Both the position numbers and the translations under genes were made by a program. From an uncultured Candidatus Melainabacteria bacterium (GTDB taxonomy: Bacteria; Cyanobacteriota; Vampirovibrionia; Gastranaerophilales; Gastranaerophilaceae), in assembly GCA_949841365.1 (NCBI GenBank), contig CATKZI010000005.1:102723-166722 (forward strand): a stretch of DNA of 64,000 nt. The letters are read 5' to 3'. The notes beneath the pieces were generated by a model. That model worked only from the letters and a program-made list of their open reading frames with translations, did not search any database and was not told where the DNA came from. The stretch's first letter is position 1; each line of letters starts with the position of its first letter. This document shows, one piece after another, positions 8,964 through 17,494 of this stretch.

Positions 8964-9808
8964 TGGGCTTTATTCAAGCAATATTAATGGGGATAGTTCA
9001 GGGATTGAGCGAGTTTTTACCGATATCAAGTTCTGCTCACCTTGTGTTTACATCAAATTTTTATAAAGTTTTTAAAGGAATTGAGATAGTTCAAACATCT
9101 AATGAAGAAGTATTTTTCGATATTATGGTGCATTTGGGCACATTGATTGCGGTTTTAATCTTTTTCAGAAAAGATATTATGAACATTTTAAAAGCAATGT
9201 ATAATGCTTTTAAAACAAAAGACTGGTCTGATCATGAAGCCAAACTGGGCTTATTCATAATTGCGGGCACATTTATTACAGTTGCGATGGCTCTTCCGAT
9301 AAACAATATTGCGGAAAAACTCGTTTATTCACCAGCAATTGTCGGAATTTTACTGTTCATTACAGGTTTTGCACTTATTTACAGTGAATACAAATCTAAG
9401 AAAATCGAAGCAAAAAAATCCGAAGTTGATTTAAAAACTTCGATATTTATCGGTATAGCACAAGGGCTAGCCTCATTACCGGGTTTTTCACGCTCGGGGT
9501 GGACAATTGCTACGGGTCTGTTTTTAGGTTTAGATAGAGTAACCTCGGCAAGATATTCATTCTTGTTAAGTATTCCGATTATTTTAGGAGCTTCCATGGT
9601 CTATCCGCTTTTGGAAATTGATATTCAGGAAGCCGTAAAATACAACTGGACTGCAATTATAACAGGTACAATCGTTTCTGCCGTAACAGGATACATTTGT
9701 ATCAAATATTTTATGAAATTTATTTCTAAATTTTCATTAAAGATATTCGGCTACTACTGTATCATTGCAGGAATCGCAACAGCAGTATTTTTCAGTTTAT
9801 GTAAATAA
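8963..9808 (+). CDS. uppP: Undecaprenyl-diphosphatase (UppP/BacA)
   Basis: The 281-residue polytopic membrane protein has the two family signatures: GLSEFLPISSSAHLV near the N-terminus (Glu-rich active-site loop) and GLASLPGFSRSGWTIATGL in the middle (Ser/Arg loop). It recycles undecaprenyl pyrophosphate to the monophosphate carrier needed for peptidoglycan and other surface glycans, and gives bacitracin tolerance. The start overlaps the queD stop. It is the last gene of the three-gene run; no clear terminator is visible before the next operon. Confidence 0.95.
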   Translation: MGFIQAILMGIVQGLSEFLPISSSAHLVFTSNFYKVFKGIEIVQTSNEEVFFDIMVHLGTLIAVLIFFRKDIMNILKAMYNAFKTKDWSDHEAKLGLFIIAGTFITVAMALPINNIAEKLVYSPAIVGILLFITGFALIYSEYKSKKIEAKKSEVDLKTSIFIGIAQGLASLPGFSRSGWTIATGLFLGLDRVTSARYSFLLSIPIILGASMVYPLLEIDIQEAVKYNWTAIITGTIVSAVTGYICIKYFMKFISKFSLKIFGYYCIIAGIATAVFFSLCK

Positions 9809-9881
9809 ATGTAAAAATACTAACAAAAAAATATATTCAGGGGTCTTAATATACTGACATTCATGTGTGTGTGGAGTAAAA

Positions 9882-10895
9882 ATGATTTTAGCGGTTAATA
9901 ACCATAACAATAAAATAAATTTTTCTGCAGAGGATAAAAAGAAAAAATCGTTGGAATACAACCACGATACACTTTTGAACAACAATTTTGCCACACGCAC
10001 AAAAATCGGAATAGACAAACTCACAAACGCATTAACCGTATACCCCGCTAAAGGCTTGAAAGGGAGCAAAAACGCTAATTTCTACGAATTTCTGACAATG
10101 GGAACAGTCCCGTATATAATCGGCAGTATCACAATGATGTCAGTCTTTAACTCCGCAAACAAACATTTTGCACCTTTTGCAAAAACAAAAGCTTCCGCAT
10201 TAGGTCAAAAAATGGCACTTGGAGTTCTTTTCTACGGCTTATTAAAAAGCGCATCAAAATCATTAGTCAGCAAACCCGTTCAAATGATAACAGGAATTGA
10301 CACAGAACGCCCTTATGCCAAGGTTATTTATGAACTTCCTGATGATATTAACGACACAGACATCACAAGTATTGAACATCATAAAGTATTTGAAAGTGTA
10401 GAATTCCCGCGTTGGGATTTACTTTACGGCGACGAGGCTAAAGGGCAGAAAAGAAATTACCGTTACGACAAAATCGCTAAAAAACTCGGAATGGGAGAAA
10501 ACTTAAACGATTCCGATCAGGAAGTAAAACCGAGAATAAAAGAGATTGTAATAAAAACCAATTTAGCCAAAAATATTTCATCATACCTATGGGCTGCGAC
10601 AGGCGTTGGTATTGCATTCCAAAAGCCATGGGAAAACTTCTTTAACGTAATGACTTTCAAATTCTGGAAAGGCAAAGAATTCAAAAAATGTCTGCAGTCT
10701 TTCGGACATAACTTTGTTGAAAGTGTAAAAGATTTTTGGAAAGGTGAAGGTAAAGGCTTCTCCAAACATGCCGGCAAAGCTTTAGTTGGAGCTGCAGCAT
10801 TAACCACAGTTTTAGGTGTTATTAACGCAGTTTCTCATAAGTCAACAAACACCAAAAATACTGTTAACAAGAATGAGGGGTATGTAGTATCATGA
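9882..10895 (+). CDS. Membrane-type protein of unknown function, paralog of the next gene
   Basis: The ATG at 9882 is chosen because GGAG (9873-9876) lies 5 bases upstream; the GTG at 9867 would start before that site. The 337-residue protein opens with a short polar tag (NNHNNKINFSAEDKKKK) and then has hydrophobic stretches (TMGTVPYIIGSITMMSVF; MALGVLFYGLL; SYLWAATGVGIAF; ALVGAAALTTVLGVI). A segment from WDLLYGDE (about 178) through YDKIAKKLGMGENL to LWAATG matches the downstream 842-residue protein in order and spacing. No enzymatic motif was seen. It starts a three-gene operon with 4-8 bp overlaps that ends in a GH13-fold enzyme. Confidence 0.78.
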   Translation: MILAVNNHNNKINFSAEDKKKKSLEYNHDTLLNNNFATRTKIGIDKLTNALTVYPAKGLKGSKNANFYEFLTMGTVPYIIGSITMMSVFNSANKHFAPFAKTKASALGQKMALGVLFYGLLKSASKSLVSKPVQMITGIDTERPYAKVIYELPDDINDTDITSIEHHKVFESVEFPRWDLLYGDEAKGQKRNYRYDKIAKKLGMGENLNDSDQEVKPRIKEIVIKTNLAKNISSYLWAATGVGIAFQKPWENFFNVMTFKFWKGKEFKKCLQSFGHNFVESVKDFWKGEGKGFSKHAGKALVGAAALTTVLGVINAVSHKSTNTKNTVNKNEGYVVS

Positions 10896-13420
10896 GTACA
10901 AATTTAATCCAAAACTACATATCTAAACCACAGCAGCCGACTGTTAAACCAAAACCAGATTTTGATATTCAACAAGAATTGAATAACAGAACATTCATAA
11001 AACCATTAAAAGGTAAAGGCAAACTGCTAAGCGGAAATATTCTCTATGCACCCGTTGATACATTCAGAGATATTACTTACAGTTTTAAAGCCTTGGGTCA
11101 TGCCGCAAAAGGTAAAGCCAATGACCATGAACTCGGCAAACTTAACGATTTGGGAATGATGGCTGGCGGTCTTTCAATTGCAGGCTACTTATTCACCAAA
11201 AAGACCACACCGTTGACAAAAGGTATGGAATTTGTCGGTTTGGGTTCATTTTTTGCGTCAATGGCAATTTGGCCAAAAATTGCAATCCAACTTCCCGCTT
11301 ACCTTATCCATGGTGTAAATGTTCAAAAACAATATCAAGACAGTTTCGGCAGAAGAAAACCGTTCTATCAAGATCCACAATTTATCCCCTGGGATTTATA
11401 TTCTGATAAAGAAATTGACAAAATCGGCGACAGATTAGGTGTTCCTAAAAACATTCCTAACAGACGCGATTTTATTCAAGAAAAAATGAGAAAACTTGCG
11501 GTTCAAAACAATACTCTCTGGATGCTTACAGCAGGTTTTGCAACTCCTATTATGAGCGCATTGATTTGTAATCAGGCAGAACCCTATCTTTTGAGATATC
11601 AAAATAATCAAAAGAATAAAAAGGCTGACCAAATTTTAACCAACCTCAATGAACACGCAAAAAAATACCAAACTAATCCTGCACAAAACAGAATAGCAGA
11701 AATCATTAAAAAACATGGAAATCAGCCTATCAATGACGAATTAATTGAAACTATTACAAACGCTCTTACTGCAGACATTGATTCTGTTACATCGGAAAGT
11801 TTTGGAAAAGATTTACAAGCAATACTTTCAAACGGCAGATATTCGGTAAGTGATACAACAGCAAAAAATGTTACTGCTAACTTACAAGCTCAATTTGCAG
11901 GTAAAGGTTTTACAAAAGAATTTTTAGAAGCAGTTCTTCCAAAAGAAGCTGAAATGATTCAATTCTTTAAAGATAACGGCTTTACCGGAAACAGTTTCCA
12001 ACAGGTAGAACATACAGAAATCAGTAATAAAATTGTTGAAGAAATCGTAAAACGTGCAAATATATTCAATCAGGCACACCCTGACGATGCTGAAGATATA
12101 GGTTATATAAGAGAACTTATCAGTGCAAACAGAACTGAAGAACATCCTATTGCCAAAGCACTAAGTGAAGTTAGAGCATCATTACTTGATGAAACAGCTC
12201 AAAGCAAATTGAAAAAACTTGCAGGAATACTTGATAATTTTAGAGCAAAAAATCTTGCGCTTGATGAATATGCACTTATAAAAGTAGGTTCAGCACCCGA
12301 AACAGTAATTGCAAATTACTGGAATAATGTTTCACAAGAACTTATGAAATCTTTAGGCTTCACAACTTCCGAAATTGAAAAAGTAAGATTTAACAGAAAT
12401 CTTATGGGTGAACTGTTGAGAGGAAAATTAGAACAAATTGCTTCCGATAAATCAGCTTATGACAGAGTAATGGGCATTCTTGTTGAAAAAGTCGGAGCTC
12501 TAAACAGTCAAATAAAACCAAATGATCTTGCATCACATATGCTTACAGATACAGGCTCGCAAACTACATATGAAAAAGAAGTTCAAACACAGTTTAATCA
12601 TTTTGCTCAACAACTTAGAGAAAACGGTTTTGTAAGAGCAGCTCAATCAATAATCGGAAACGGACAAAATGAAAACGGAAGTTACATACGTATTCAAAAA
12701 GCTTTTGTTGAAGACAGATTACTTGGAGTAAAAAGTTCATTTAACAGACTTATCAGCACACTTGATTTATACAGACGTATTGCAACTGATCCAAACAAAT
12801 TAACACATATCAACCCTGATTTACCTCTTGTAAGAGAAGTTAAAGAAGAACTTATTGAACTTTGCAAAATCGTAATGCTTGAAGGTCACTCATCAGACCA
12901 TGCTACAAAATTCTATATGCTGAGAAATCCTAACCCTTCAACCGATACAAGCCCATTAGAAGTTGCAGGCGGAAAAGTTAAAAACAAATATTTGGGACAT
13001 GCAGTTGAAGGTACTGCTGATATATCAACCGACAAATATTTCTATCAAAATGCAATGAAATTTATGTTTATGGATGATATTCACCCCGATACAAGAGCTA
13101 TCCTTGAAAGAAACGTTTCTATAAGAGATGAATTCACAAGATACAGACAACTGATTATTGAAAAACTCGGCGGAGATAAATATTTTGCCAAACCGCGTCA
13201 TTTAATCAGCGGAAAAAATCAGACAGGTTCTGATATTAAATTCTTGCTTACAGGTATTGCTCCTGACGAATTTTTCTTTAAAGCAGGCCAGCAGGCATTT
13301 AACACTAAGAAATGGCTGAAAATGTTCGGCGGTTTCGGGGCAGGATTATTAGGAGTAACAGTATTAGCTCAATTCTTCTTAGGCAGATTAAAAACTCCAA
13401 GGCAGGTAAAAAATGATTAG
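10892..13420 (+). CDS. Large protein of unknown function, membrane segments at both ends
   Basis: The protein has 842 residues. Residues 1-240 contain a polar N-terminal tag with repeated Pro/Lys, hydrophobic stretches (DLGMMAGGLSIAGYLF; FFASMAIWPKIAIQLPAYLI; LWMLTAGFATPIMSALI) and the WDLYSDKE/IDKIGDRLGVPKNI block shared with the preceding gene. Residues 250-790 are a long hydrophilic, largely helical region. The C-terminus has a further membrane segment (FGGFGAGLLGVTVLAQFFLG) and a basic tail. Its start overlaps the previous stop by 4 bp. I do not recognise a family; an envelope scaffold is a guess. Codon use matches its neighbours. Confidence 0.78.
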   Translation: MSTNLIQNYISKPQQPTVKPKPDFDIQQELNNRTFIKPLKGKGKLLSGNILYAPVDTFRDITYSFKALGHAAKGKANDHELGKLNDLGMMAGGLSIAGYLFTKKTTPLTKGMEFVGLGSFFASMAIWPKIAIQLPAYLIHGVNVQKQYQDSFGRRKPFYQDPQFIPWDLYSDKEIDKIGDRLGVPKNIPNRRDFIQEKMRKLAVQNNTLWMLTAGFATPIMSALICNQAEPYLLRYQNNQKNKKADQILTNLNEHAKKYQTNPAQNRIAEIIKKHGNQPINDELIETITNALTADIDSVTSESFGKDLQAILSNGRYSVSDTTAKNVTANLQAQFAGKGFTKEFLEAVLPKEAEMIQFFKDNGFTGNSFQQVEHTEISNKIVEEIVKRANIFNQAHPDDAEDIGYIRELISANRTEEHPIAKALSEVRASLLDETAQSKLKKLAGILDNFRAKNLALDEYALIKVGSAPETVIANYWNNVSQELMKSLGFTTSEIEKVRFNRNLMGELLRGKLEQIASDKSAYDRVMGILVEKVGALNSQIKPNDLASHMLTDTGSQTTYEKEVQTQFNHFAQQLRENGFVRAAQSIIGNGQNENGSYIRIQKAFVEDRLLGVKSSFNRLISTLDLYRRIATDPNKLTHINPDLPLVREVKEELIELCKIVMLEGHSSDHATKFYMLRNPNPSTDTSPLEVAGGKVKNKYLGHAVEGTADISTDKYFYQNAMKFMFMDDIHPDTRAILERNVSIRDEFTRYRQLIIEKLGGDKYFAKPRHLISGKNQTGSDIKFLLTGIAPDEFFFKAGQQAFNTKKWLKMFGGFGAGLLGVTVLAQFFLGRLKTPRQVKND

Positions 13421-15122
13421 TGCAATAAATTTACTTCAAATAAGAACTCAGCCCACATTTAAACAAGCTGTTCAAACTCCACAAACACAACCTGCACAGA
13501 CAAATTCAGGTTTACTGAATGCATATTTAAATAATATGGCAATGATTAATACTCCTGCTGTCAAAAAATCAGAAACCTCAGCTCCTGTCGATTATCACAA
13601 TGATTTGAAAACACTTTTCAGAACAAATCAGGCAAAAATTCTTGCAATTATCCCGAGAACCTTTAACGCAAAAGATTTAAACGGCAACGAATATATTGAC
13701 GGAAACGAACAACACGGAACTTTCTTAAACGCAATCGAAAGACTTGATGAAGTTAAAGCTCAAGGATTTAACACATTACACATCTTGCCAATTCACGAAC
13801 CCGGTAAACTGAAAGCAATGGGAACGGCAGGTTCTTTGTATTCACCGAAAGATATGCTCGGAATTGACCCGAAATTAATTGACCCGAAAGACCCGAGAAG
13901 TGATAAAGAACAGTTTAAAGCCTTTATTGACGAATGCCACAAACGCGGGATAAAAGTAATGCTTGATATGCCAAGCTGTGCATCTTACGATATGTTTTTA
14001 GAACACCCCGAATGGATGGCAATGGAACGCGACGGACTTGCAAAAACTCCTCAAGGCTGGAACGATATCAGAATGTTTCAACCTTGGGAAGATGAAGGTA
14101 AAAGAACATTAAACCCGAAACTTCTTGAACTCCATAAAGAATATGTAGATATGTGTATTGATTTAGGTATTGACGGAATAAGAGCAGACGTTGCCAGAGC
14201 GAAACCCGTTGAATTTTGGGATATTATAATTCCTTATTCAAGAATGCGCGACCCCGAATTTGGCTGGCTCGGTGAAACTTATACATATGAAGATGCTTCA
14301 CCTCAGGCAAACATGCCTTATGACAGACCACAAGACTCGCTTCGTGCAGGTTTTGATACAATTTACGGACAATATCACATTTTCCATGAATGGCCTGATG
14401 CAACTACTTTTATGGATTACGTGAAAGAACAGCTTGATATGTCATACAAACTCCCGAAAGGTAAAGCTTTAATCGGTTCATTTGCAACACACGATGACAT
14501 TTCACCGATGTACCATGGCGGTGCAGACTATTGTAATCTTACAATGGGCTTGCAGGCAACACTTCCGATGTTAAGTCCTTACATCGTTGACGGTTATCAA
14601 TCAGGTGACAAATACCTGTATTCTTATGAGGGCAAACAAAACCCCGTAACTAATACTGATAACCATGAAATGACAGTCCACAGAGGCAGACTGGATATCT
14701 TTAACCTTTCAAGAAAACCGGGCGGTGATCAGCCCGAAATCGGCAAATTTATGACAAGCGCATTTGCTCTCAAAGACAAATATGCAGATGTTATAAATAA
14801 AGGAACATTTATACCGCTTGATAAAAAAGGCGACAAAAACGACCAAATCATAGCTTATGCAAGACACTTGAACGGAAAAACACTTCTCGTTGTAGCAAAC
14901 AAAAATGTTAACAGAAATGTTTCCTGCACAGTTAACGTTCCAACATTAAAAGCAAATCAAGAACTTAAAAACCTTCTTCCGTCATACGGAAAGAAAAGTG
15001 CATTACAGGCAAGAGATAATCAACTTGCCGTAAACCTCGGACCTGCAAGAGTTCACGTATTTGAAATAGACACCCCGAAAATCGAAAATTATTCAAGAAA
15101 AATATATAAACAAAATTTATAG
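13413..15122 (+). CDS. GH13-fold (alpha-amylase family) enzyme with a tagged N-terminus
   Basis: The 569-residue protein contains a TIM-barrel glycosidase. Region I is VMLDMPSC (about 185); region II is GIDGIRADVARA with the nucleophile Asp near 257; region III is GWLGETYT with the acid/base Glu near 289; region IV is ATHDDISPM near 360. All three catalytic acids are present. The N-terminal 50 residues are a Pro/Gln/Thr-rich tag (QPTFKQAVQTPQTQ), not a signal peptide. Substrate is unknown; alpha-glucan hydrolase or transferase is most likely. Its start overlaps the end of the 842-residue protein gene, so the enzyme is made with two membrane-type partners. Confidence 0.82.
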   Translation: MISAINLLQIRTQPTFKQAVQTPQTQPAQTNSGLLNAYLNNMAMINTPAVKKSETSAPVDYHNDLKTLFRTNQAKILAIIPRTFNAKDLNGNEYIDGNEQHGTFLNAIERLDEVKAQGFNTLHILPIHEPGKLKAMGTAGSLYSPKDMLGIDPKLIDPKDPRSDKEQFKAFIDECHKRGIKVMLDMPSCASYDMFLEHPEWMAMERDGLAKTPQGWNDIRMFQPWEDEGKRTLNPKLLELHKEYVDMCIDLGIDGIRADVARAKPVEFWDIIIPYSRMRDPEFGWLGETYTYEDASPQANMPYDRPQDSLRAGFDTIYGQYHIFHEWPDATTFMDYVKEQLDMSYKLPKGKALIGSFATHDDISPMYHGGADYCNLTMGLQATLPMLSPYIVDGYQSGDKYLYSYEGKQNPVTNTDNHEMTVHRGRLDIFNLSRKPGGDQPEIGKFMTSAFALKDKYADVINKGTFIPLDKKGDKNDQIIAYARHLNGKTLLVVANKNVNRNVSCTVNVPTLKANQELKNLLPSYGKKSALQARDNQLAVNLGPARVHVFEIDTPKIENYSRKIYKQNL

Positions 15123-15144
15123 GCACATTAAATTAAACACAGTT

Positions 15145-15177
15145 CAAAGGAGATGATTAACATCTCCTTTGATTTTT
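15145..15177 (+). terminator. Intrinsic terminator of the GH13 operon
   Basis: An 11-bp perfect stem CAAAGGAGATG / CATCTCCTTTG with loop ATTAA is followed by ATTTTT. Confidence 0.93.
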
Positions 15178-15269
15178 AAATATGTTTGCAGTAAAATATA
15201 TAGGCGAGATAAAACTTTTGACGGCTATATAAAAAATTAATACCAAAACCTACAAAGAGGGCAAAAAGA

Positions 15270-15620
15270 ATGTTACAAGAATTTATAAGTTCAAAAATAC
15301 ACAGGGCAACAGTTACTGATGCAAACTTAAATTATGTAGGCTCAATCACAATTGACGAAACATTAATGAAAGCATCAAAAATTAAAGAATGGCAAAAAGT
15401 CGATATCTTAGACATTGATAACGGCGAAAGATTTCATACATACGTAATAAAAGGCGAACCTGATTCAGGTAAAATCTGCCTTAACGGAGCTGCTGCAAGA
15501 AAAGTTCAACCGGGCGATAAAGTAATTATTATTGCATACGGGCTCTATAATCCTGAAGAAATGGATAATTACAAACCGACTATTGTAATAGTTGATGAAA
15601 ATAATAAGATTACAAAATAA
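15270..15620 (+). CDS. panD: Aspartate 1-decarboxylase (pyruvoyl enzyme precursor)
   Basis: The 116-residue protein matches PanD along its length. The self-cleavage site is G24-S25 in YVGSITID; S25 becomes the pyruvoyl group. Catalytic K9 ([10 protein letters not shown]), Y22, and the [21 protein letters not shown] block are present. It makes beta-alanine for pantothenate and CoA. The 5' leader (from about 15214) closely resembles that of lspA, ending in CAAAGAGGGCAAAAA before the start codon. coaX, the next CoA-pathway gene here, is at 32.7-33.5 kb. Confidence 0.96.
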   Translation: MLQEFISSKIHRATVTDANLNYVGSITIDETLMKASKIKEWQKVDILDIDNGERFHTYVIKGEPDSGKICLNGAAARKVQPGDKVIIIAYGLYNPEEMDNYKPTIVIVDENNKITK

Positions 15621-15645
15621 GCTCCAAATGGAGCTTATTTTTTAT
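15616..15645. terminator. Bidirectional terminator between panD and yajQ
   Basis: A perfect 10-bp stem AATAAGCTCC / GGAGCTTATT with loop AAAT is flanked by T-rich DNA on the plus side and A-rich DNA (T on minus) on the other. It serves both convergent genes. Confidence 0.9.
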
Positions 15646-16142
15646 CTGTAATTTGTAAACTGCAAAGGATAATCATATTTTTCTTCGTTTGAGCGTAAAA
15701 ACTGAATTATTGCCTGCAAATCATCCTTATCTTTACCCGAAACTCTTACCTGATCACCCTGAATTGAAGCTTGAACTTTCTTTTTGCTTTCTTTAATATC
15801 TGCAACAATTTTTTTAGCAAGTTCTTGATTTAACCCTTTTCTTAGCTTAAATATCTGACGAACTTTACCGCCGAGTGCATTTTCTACAGGTTGAGCATCC
15901 AAAATTCTTATACTCAAATTTCTCTTAACAAGTTTGGACTGCATAATGTCGTAAATATTTTTCAATTTCATCTCATCACTAGTCGTAACGGTAATCATTT
16001 TATCAGCTTCCAACTCAACCGATGAACCTGAATCTTTCAAGTCGAAACGAGATGCAACATCACGTTTAACCTGATCAATCGCATTCACAAGCTCCTGCCT
16101 GTCAAATTCTGACACAATATCAAAACTACAATCTTTTGCCAT
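15642..16142 (-). CDS. yajQ: YajQ family nucleotide-binding protein
   Basis: The 166-residue protein matches the UPF0234/YajQ family end to end: N-terminal CSFDIVSEFDRQELVNAIDQ, central LEADKMITVTTSDEMKLK, and C-terminal VQASIQGDQVRVSGKDKDDLQ. The fold is two ferredoxin-like domains. Some members bind cyclic-di-GMP and act as transcription co-regulators; whether this one does cannot be seen. Good ribosome binding site (GGAGG). The gene appears to be transcribed alone. Confidence 0.94.
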   Translation of the reverse strand: MAKDCSFDIVSEFDRQELVNAIDQVKRDVASRFDLKDSGSSVELEADKMITVTTSDEMKLKNIYDIMQSKLVKRNLSIRILDAQPVENALGGKVRQIFKLRKGLNQELAKKIVADIKESKKKVQASIQGDQVRVSGKDKDDLQAIIQFLRSNEEKYDYPLQFTNYR

Positions 16143-16243
16143 ATATCCTCCTTTTTTTCAATTATACATAAAAAAGTGCAAGATGTAAAACACTTGCACT
16201 AAGATTGGTTATTATGGTTTAGGTTTATTATACACACACTACT

Positions 16244-16651
16244 TTACGGATTTTGAACCGGATTTTTCTTAAATAAATTTTTAAATCTTTGCCACAATGA
16301 CGGTTTTTGAGGAGCTGGAGGAGTTTTAGTAAACAACCCTTTTACATAATTCCAAACACCGCCTGATTTTTTGATACCTTTACGAACAACAGGAATAAAG
16401 CCCAAAAGCAAACAAGCACCTATTCCAAGCATAGCTTTTTTAAATGTGCTTTTTCCCTCTTCATTTTTCTTATTCATCAACTGAACTTTATCATTATCAA
16501 GCTGAGGTCTCATTTGAACACCGCCAAGATAAGATGTACTACCGATACCTCCAACGGCCATACCGCCAAACGGCATACCCATCATCGGATTCATAGTATA
16601 GTTTGCTAAATCTTGATACATAACAGGTGTATCAAAGTCACCGCCTATCAT
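16244..16651 (-). CDS. Small single-pass membrane protein of unknown function
   Basis: The 135-residue protein has an N-terminal Met/Gly-rich region (MNPMMGMPFGGMAVGGIG), a polar linker, one membrane segment (AMLGIGACLLLGFIPVV, about 72-88), and a basic, Pro-rich tail (KTPPAPQKPSLWQRFKNLFKK). There is no signal peptide before the anchor. The FGGM element near the start resembles the short N-terminal tags of other unknown proteins here (see findings). No family is recognised. Confidence 0.72.
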   Translation of the reverse strand: MIGGDFDTPVMYQDLANYTMNPMMGMPFGGMAVGGIGSTSYLGGVQMRPQLDNDKVQLMNKKNEEGKSTFKKAMLGIGACLLLGFIPVVRKGIKKSGGVWNYVKGLFTKTPPAPQKPSLWQRFKNLFKKNPVQNP

Positions 16652-16734
16652 AACGATTTCTCCAAATTATTAACCTAACCTTACATGTATATAAAGTATT
16701 TTGTTATGAAAGAATTGACTTTTTGTAAAGAAAT

Positions 16735-16772
16735 GTAAAAAAGAGAGACGATTATTATATCGCCTCTCTTTT
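16735..16772 (-). terminator. Intrinsic terminator of rpmI-rplT
   Basis: A 14-bp stem (one G-T pair) with arms 16759-16772 and 16739-16752 and a 6-base loop is followed on the minus strand by a T run. Confidence 0.88.
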
Positions 16773-16791
16773 AAAAATCGTTATTGTCAGC

Positions 16792-17145
16792 TTATTTAGA
16801 AGCTTTTTGAGCTGTTTCAAAAACTACTGAAAATGCTTCAGCATCTCTAACAGCTAAGTCAGCAAGCATTTTTCTGTTTACTGTGATGTTAGCTTTTTTG
16901 CAAGCGTTAACGAATTTAGAATAGCTCATTCCGCGTTCTCTAACAGCTGCGTTAATTCTAACAATCCATAAACGACGCATATTACGTTTGTTAGTACGTC
17001 TGTCTCTGTAAGCATATTTTAAAGCTTTCATAACAGCGCAGTTAGCAACTTTGAAAATTCTGCTTCTTGCACCGATAAAGCCTTTAGCTAATTTTAATAT
17101 TTTTTTATGTCTTTTGCGTAATACATTACCACGTTTTACTCTCAT
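16792..17145 (-). CDS. rplT: 50S ribosomal protein L20
   Basis: The 117-residue protein matches L20 throughout, with [42 protein letters not shown] and the C-terminal globular half. It binds 23S rRNA early in large-subunit assembly and in several bacteria also represses its own operon by binding the leader mRNA. It follows rpmI after 10 bp, with a GGAGGC ribosome binding site between them. Confidence 0.98.
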   Translation of the reverse strand: MRVKRGNVLRKRHKKILKLAKGFIGARSRIFKVANCAVMKALKYAYRDRRTNKRNMRRLWIVRINAAVRERGMSYSKFVNACKKANITVNRKMLADLAVRDAEAFSVVFETAQKASK

Positions 17146-17155
17146 TTACTGCCTC

Positions 17156-17365
17156 CTATCTCGCATACTTTCTGTAAGGTAACTCTTTAGATATCAATTT
17201 GAAATGTGAATCAGAAATTGATACTGTTTGGAAAATTCTGCGTTTTCTAGAAGCAGATTTGTGTTGAAGTAAGTGGCCTATACCTGCTTGTCTTCTAACA
17301 ATTTTGCCTGTTGCTGTAACTTTGTAGCGTTTTGCAGCAGACTTGTGTGTTTTCATTTTTGGCAT
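17156..17365 (-). CDS. rpmI: 50S ribosomal protein L35
   Basis: The 69-residue protein shows the L35 pattern: MPKMKTHKSAAKRYKVTATGK, then basic and His-rich HLLQHKSASRKRR. It is the first gene of rpmI-rplT. The usual upstream partner infC is absent; the operon instead has its own strong promoter and a structured leader. Confidence 0.98.
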   Translation of the reverse strand: MPKMKTHKSAAKRYKVTATGKIVRRQAGIGHLLQHKSASRKRRIFQTVSISDSHFKLISKELPYRKYAR

Positions 17366-17443
17366 TTCGTCCTCTTTCTGTGCTAAGCACGGTTAGTGTC
17401 GTTAAGAAAGTTTTTGGCATACCAAAGCCATAAAACTTCTGCA
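17366..17443 (-). promoter_or_regulatory. Structured 5' leader of rpmI-rplT, possible L20 autoregulation site
   Basis: The predicted leader is about 75 nt. It contains a hairpin TTTGG-TATG-CCAAA, a hairpin GTGC-TTA-GCAC, and outer arms CTTTCT / AGAAAG that pair just before the AGAGGA ribosome binding site. Such pairing could hide the site. L20 control of this operon is known in other bacteria through different leader sequences; applying it here is inference. Confidence 0.5.
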
Positions 17444-17448
17444 TAATA

Positions 17449-17477
17449 ATTATATTATGCAAAATATTGATTTGCAA
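17449..17477 (-). promoter_or_regulatory. Promoter of rpmI-rplT
   Basis: Minus strand: -35 TTGCAA (17477-17472), 17-bp spacer, -10 TATAAT (17454-17449). It lies between the end of nadE and the L35 leader. Confidence 0.82.
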
Positions 17478-17494
17478 GCATTTTGTAAATTATA

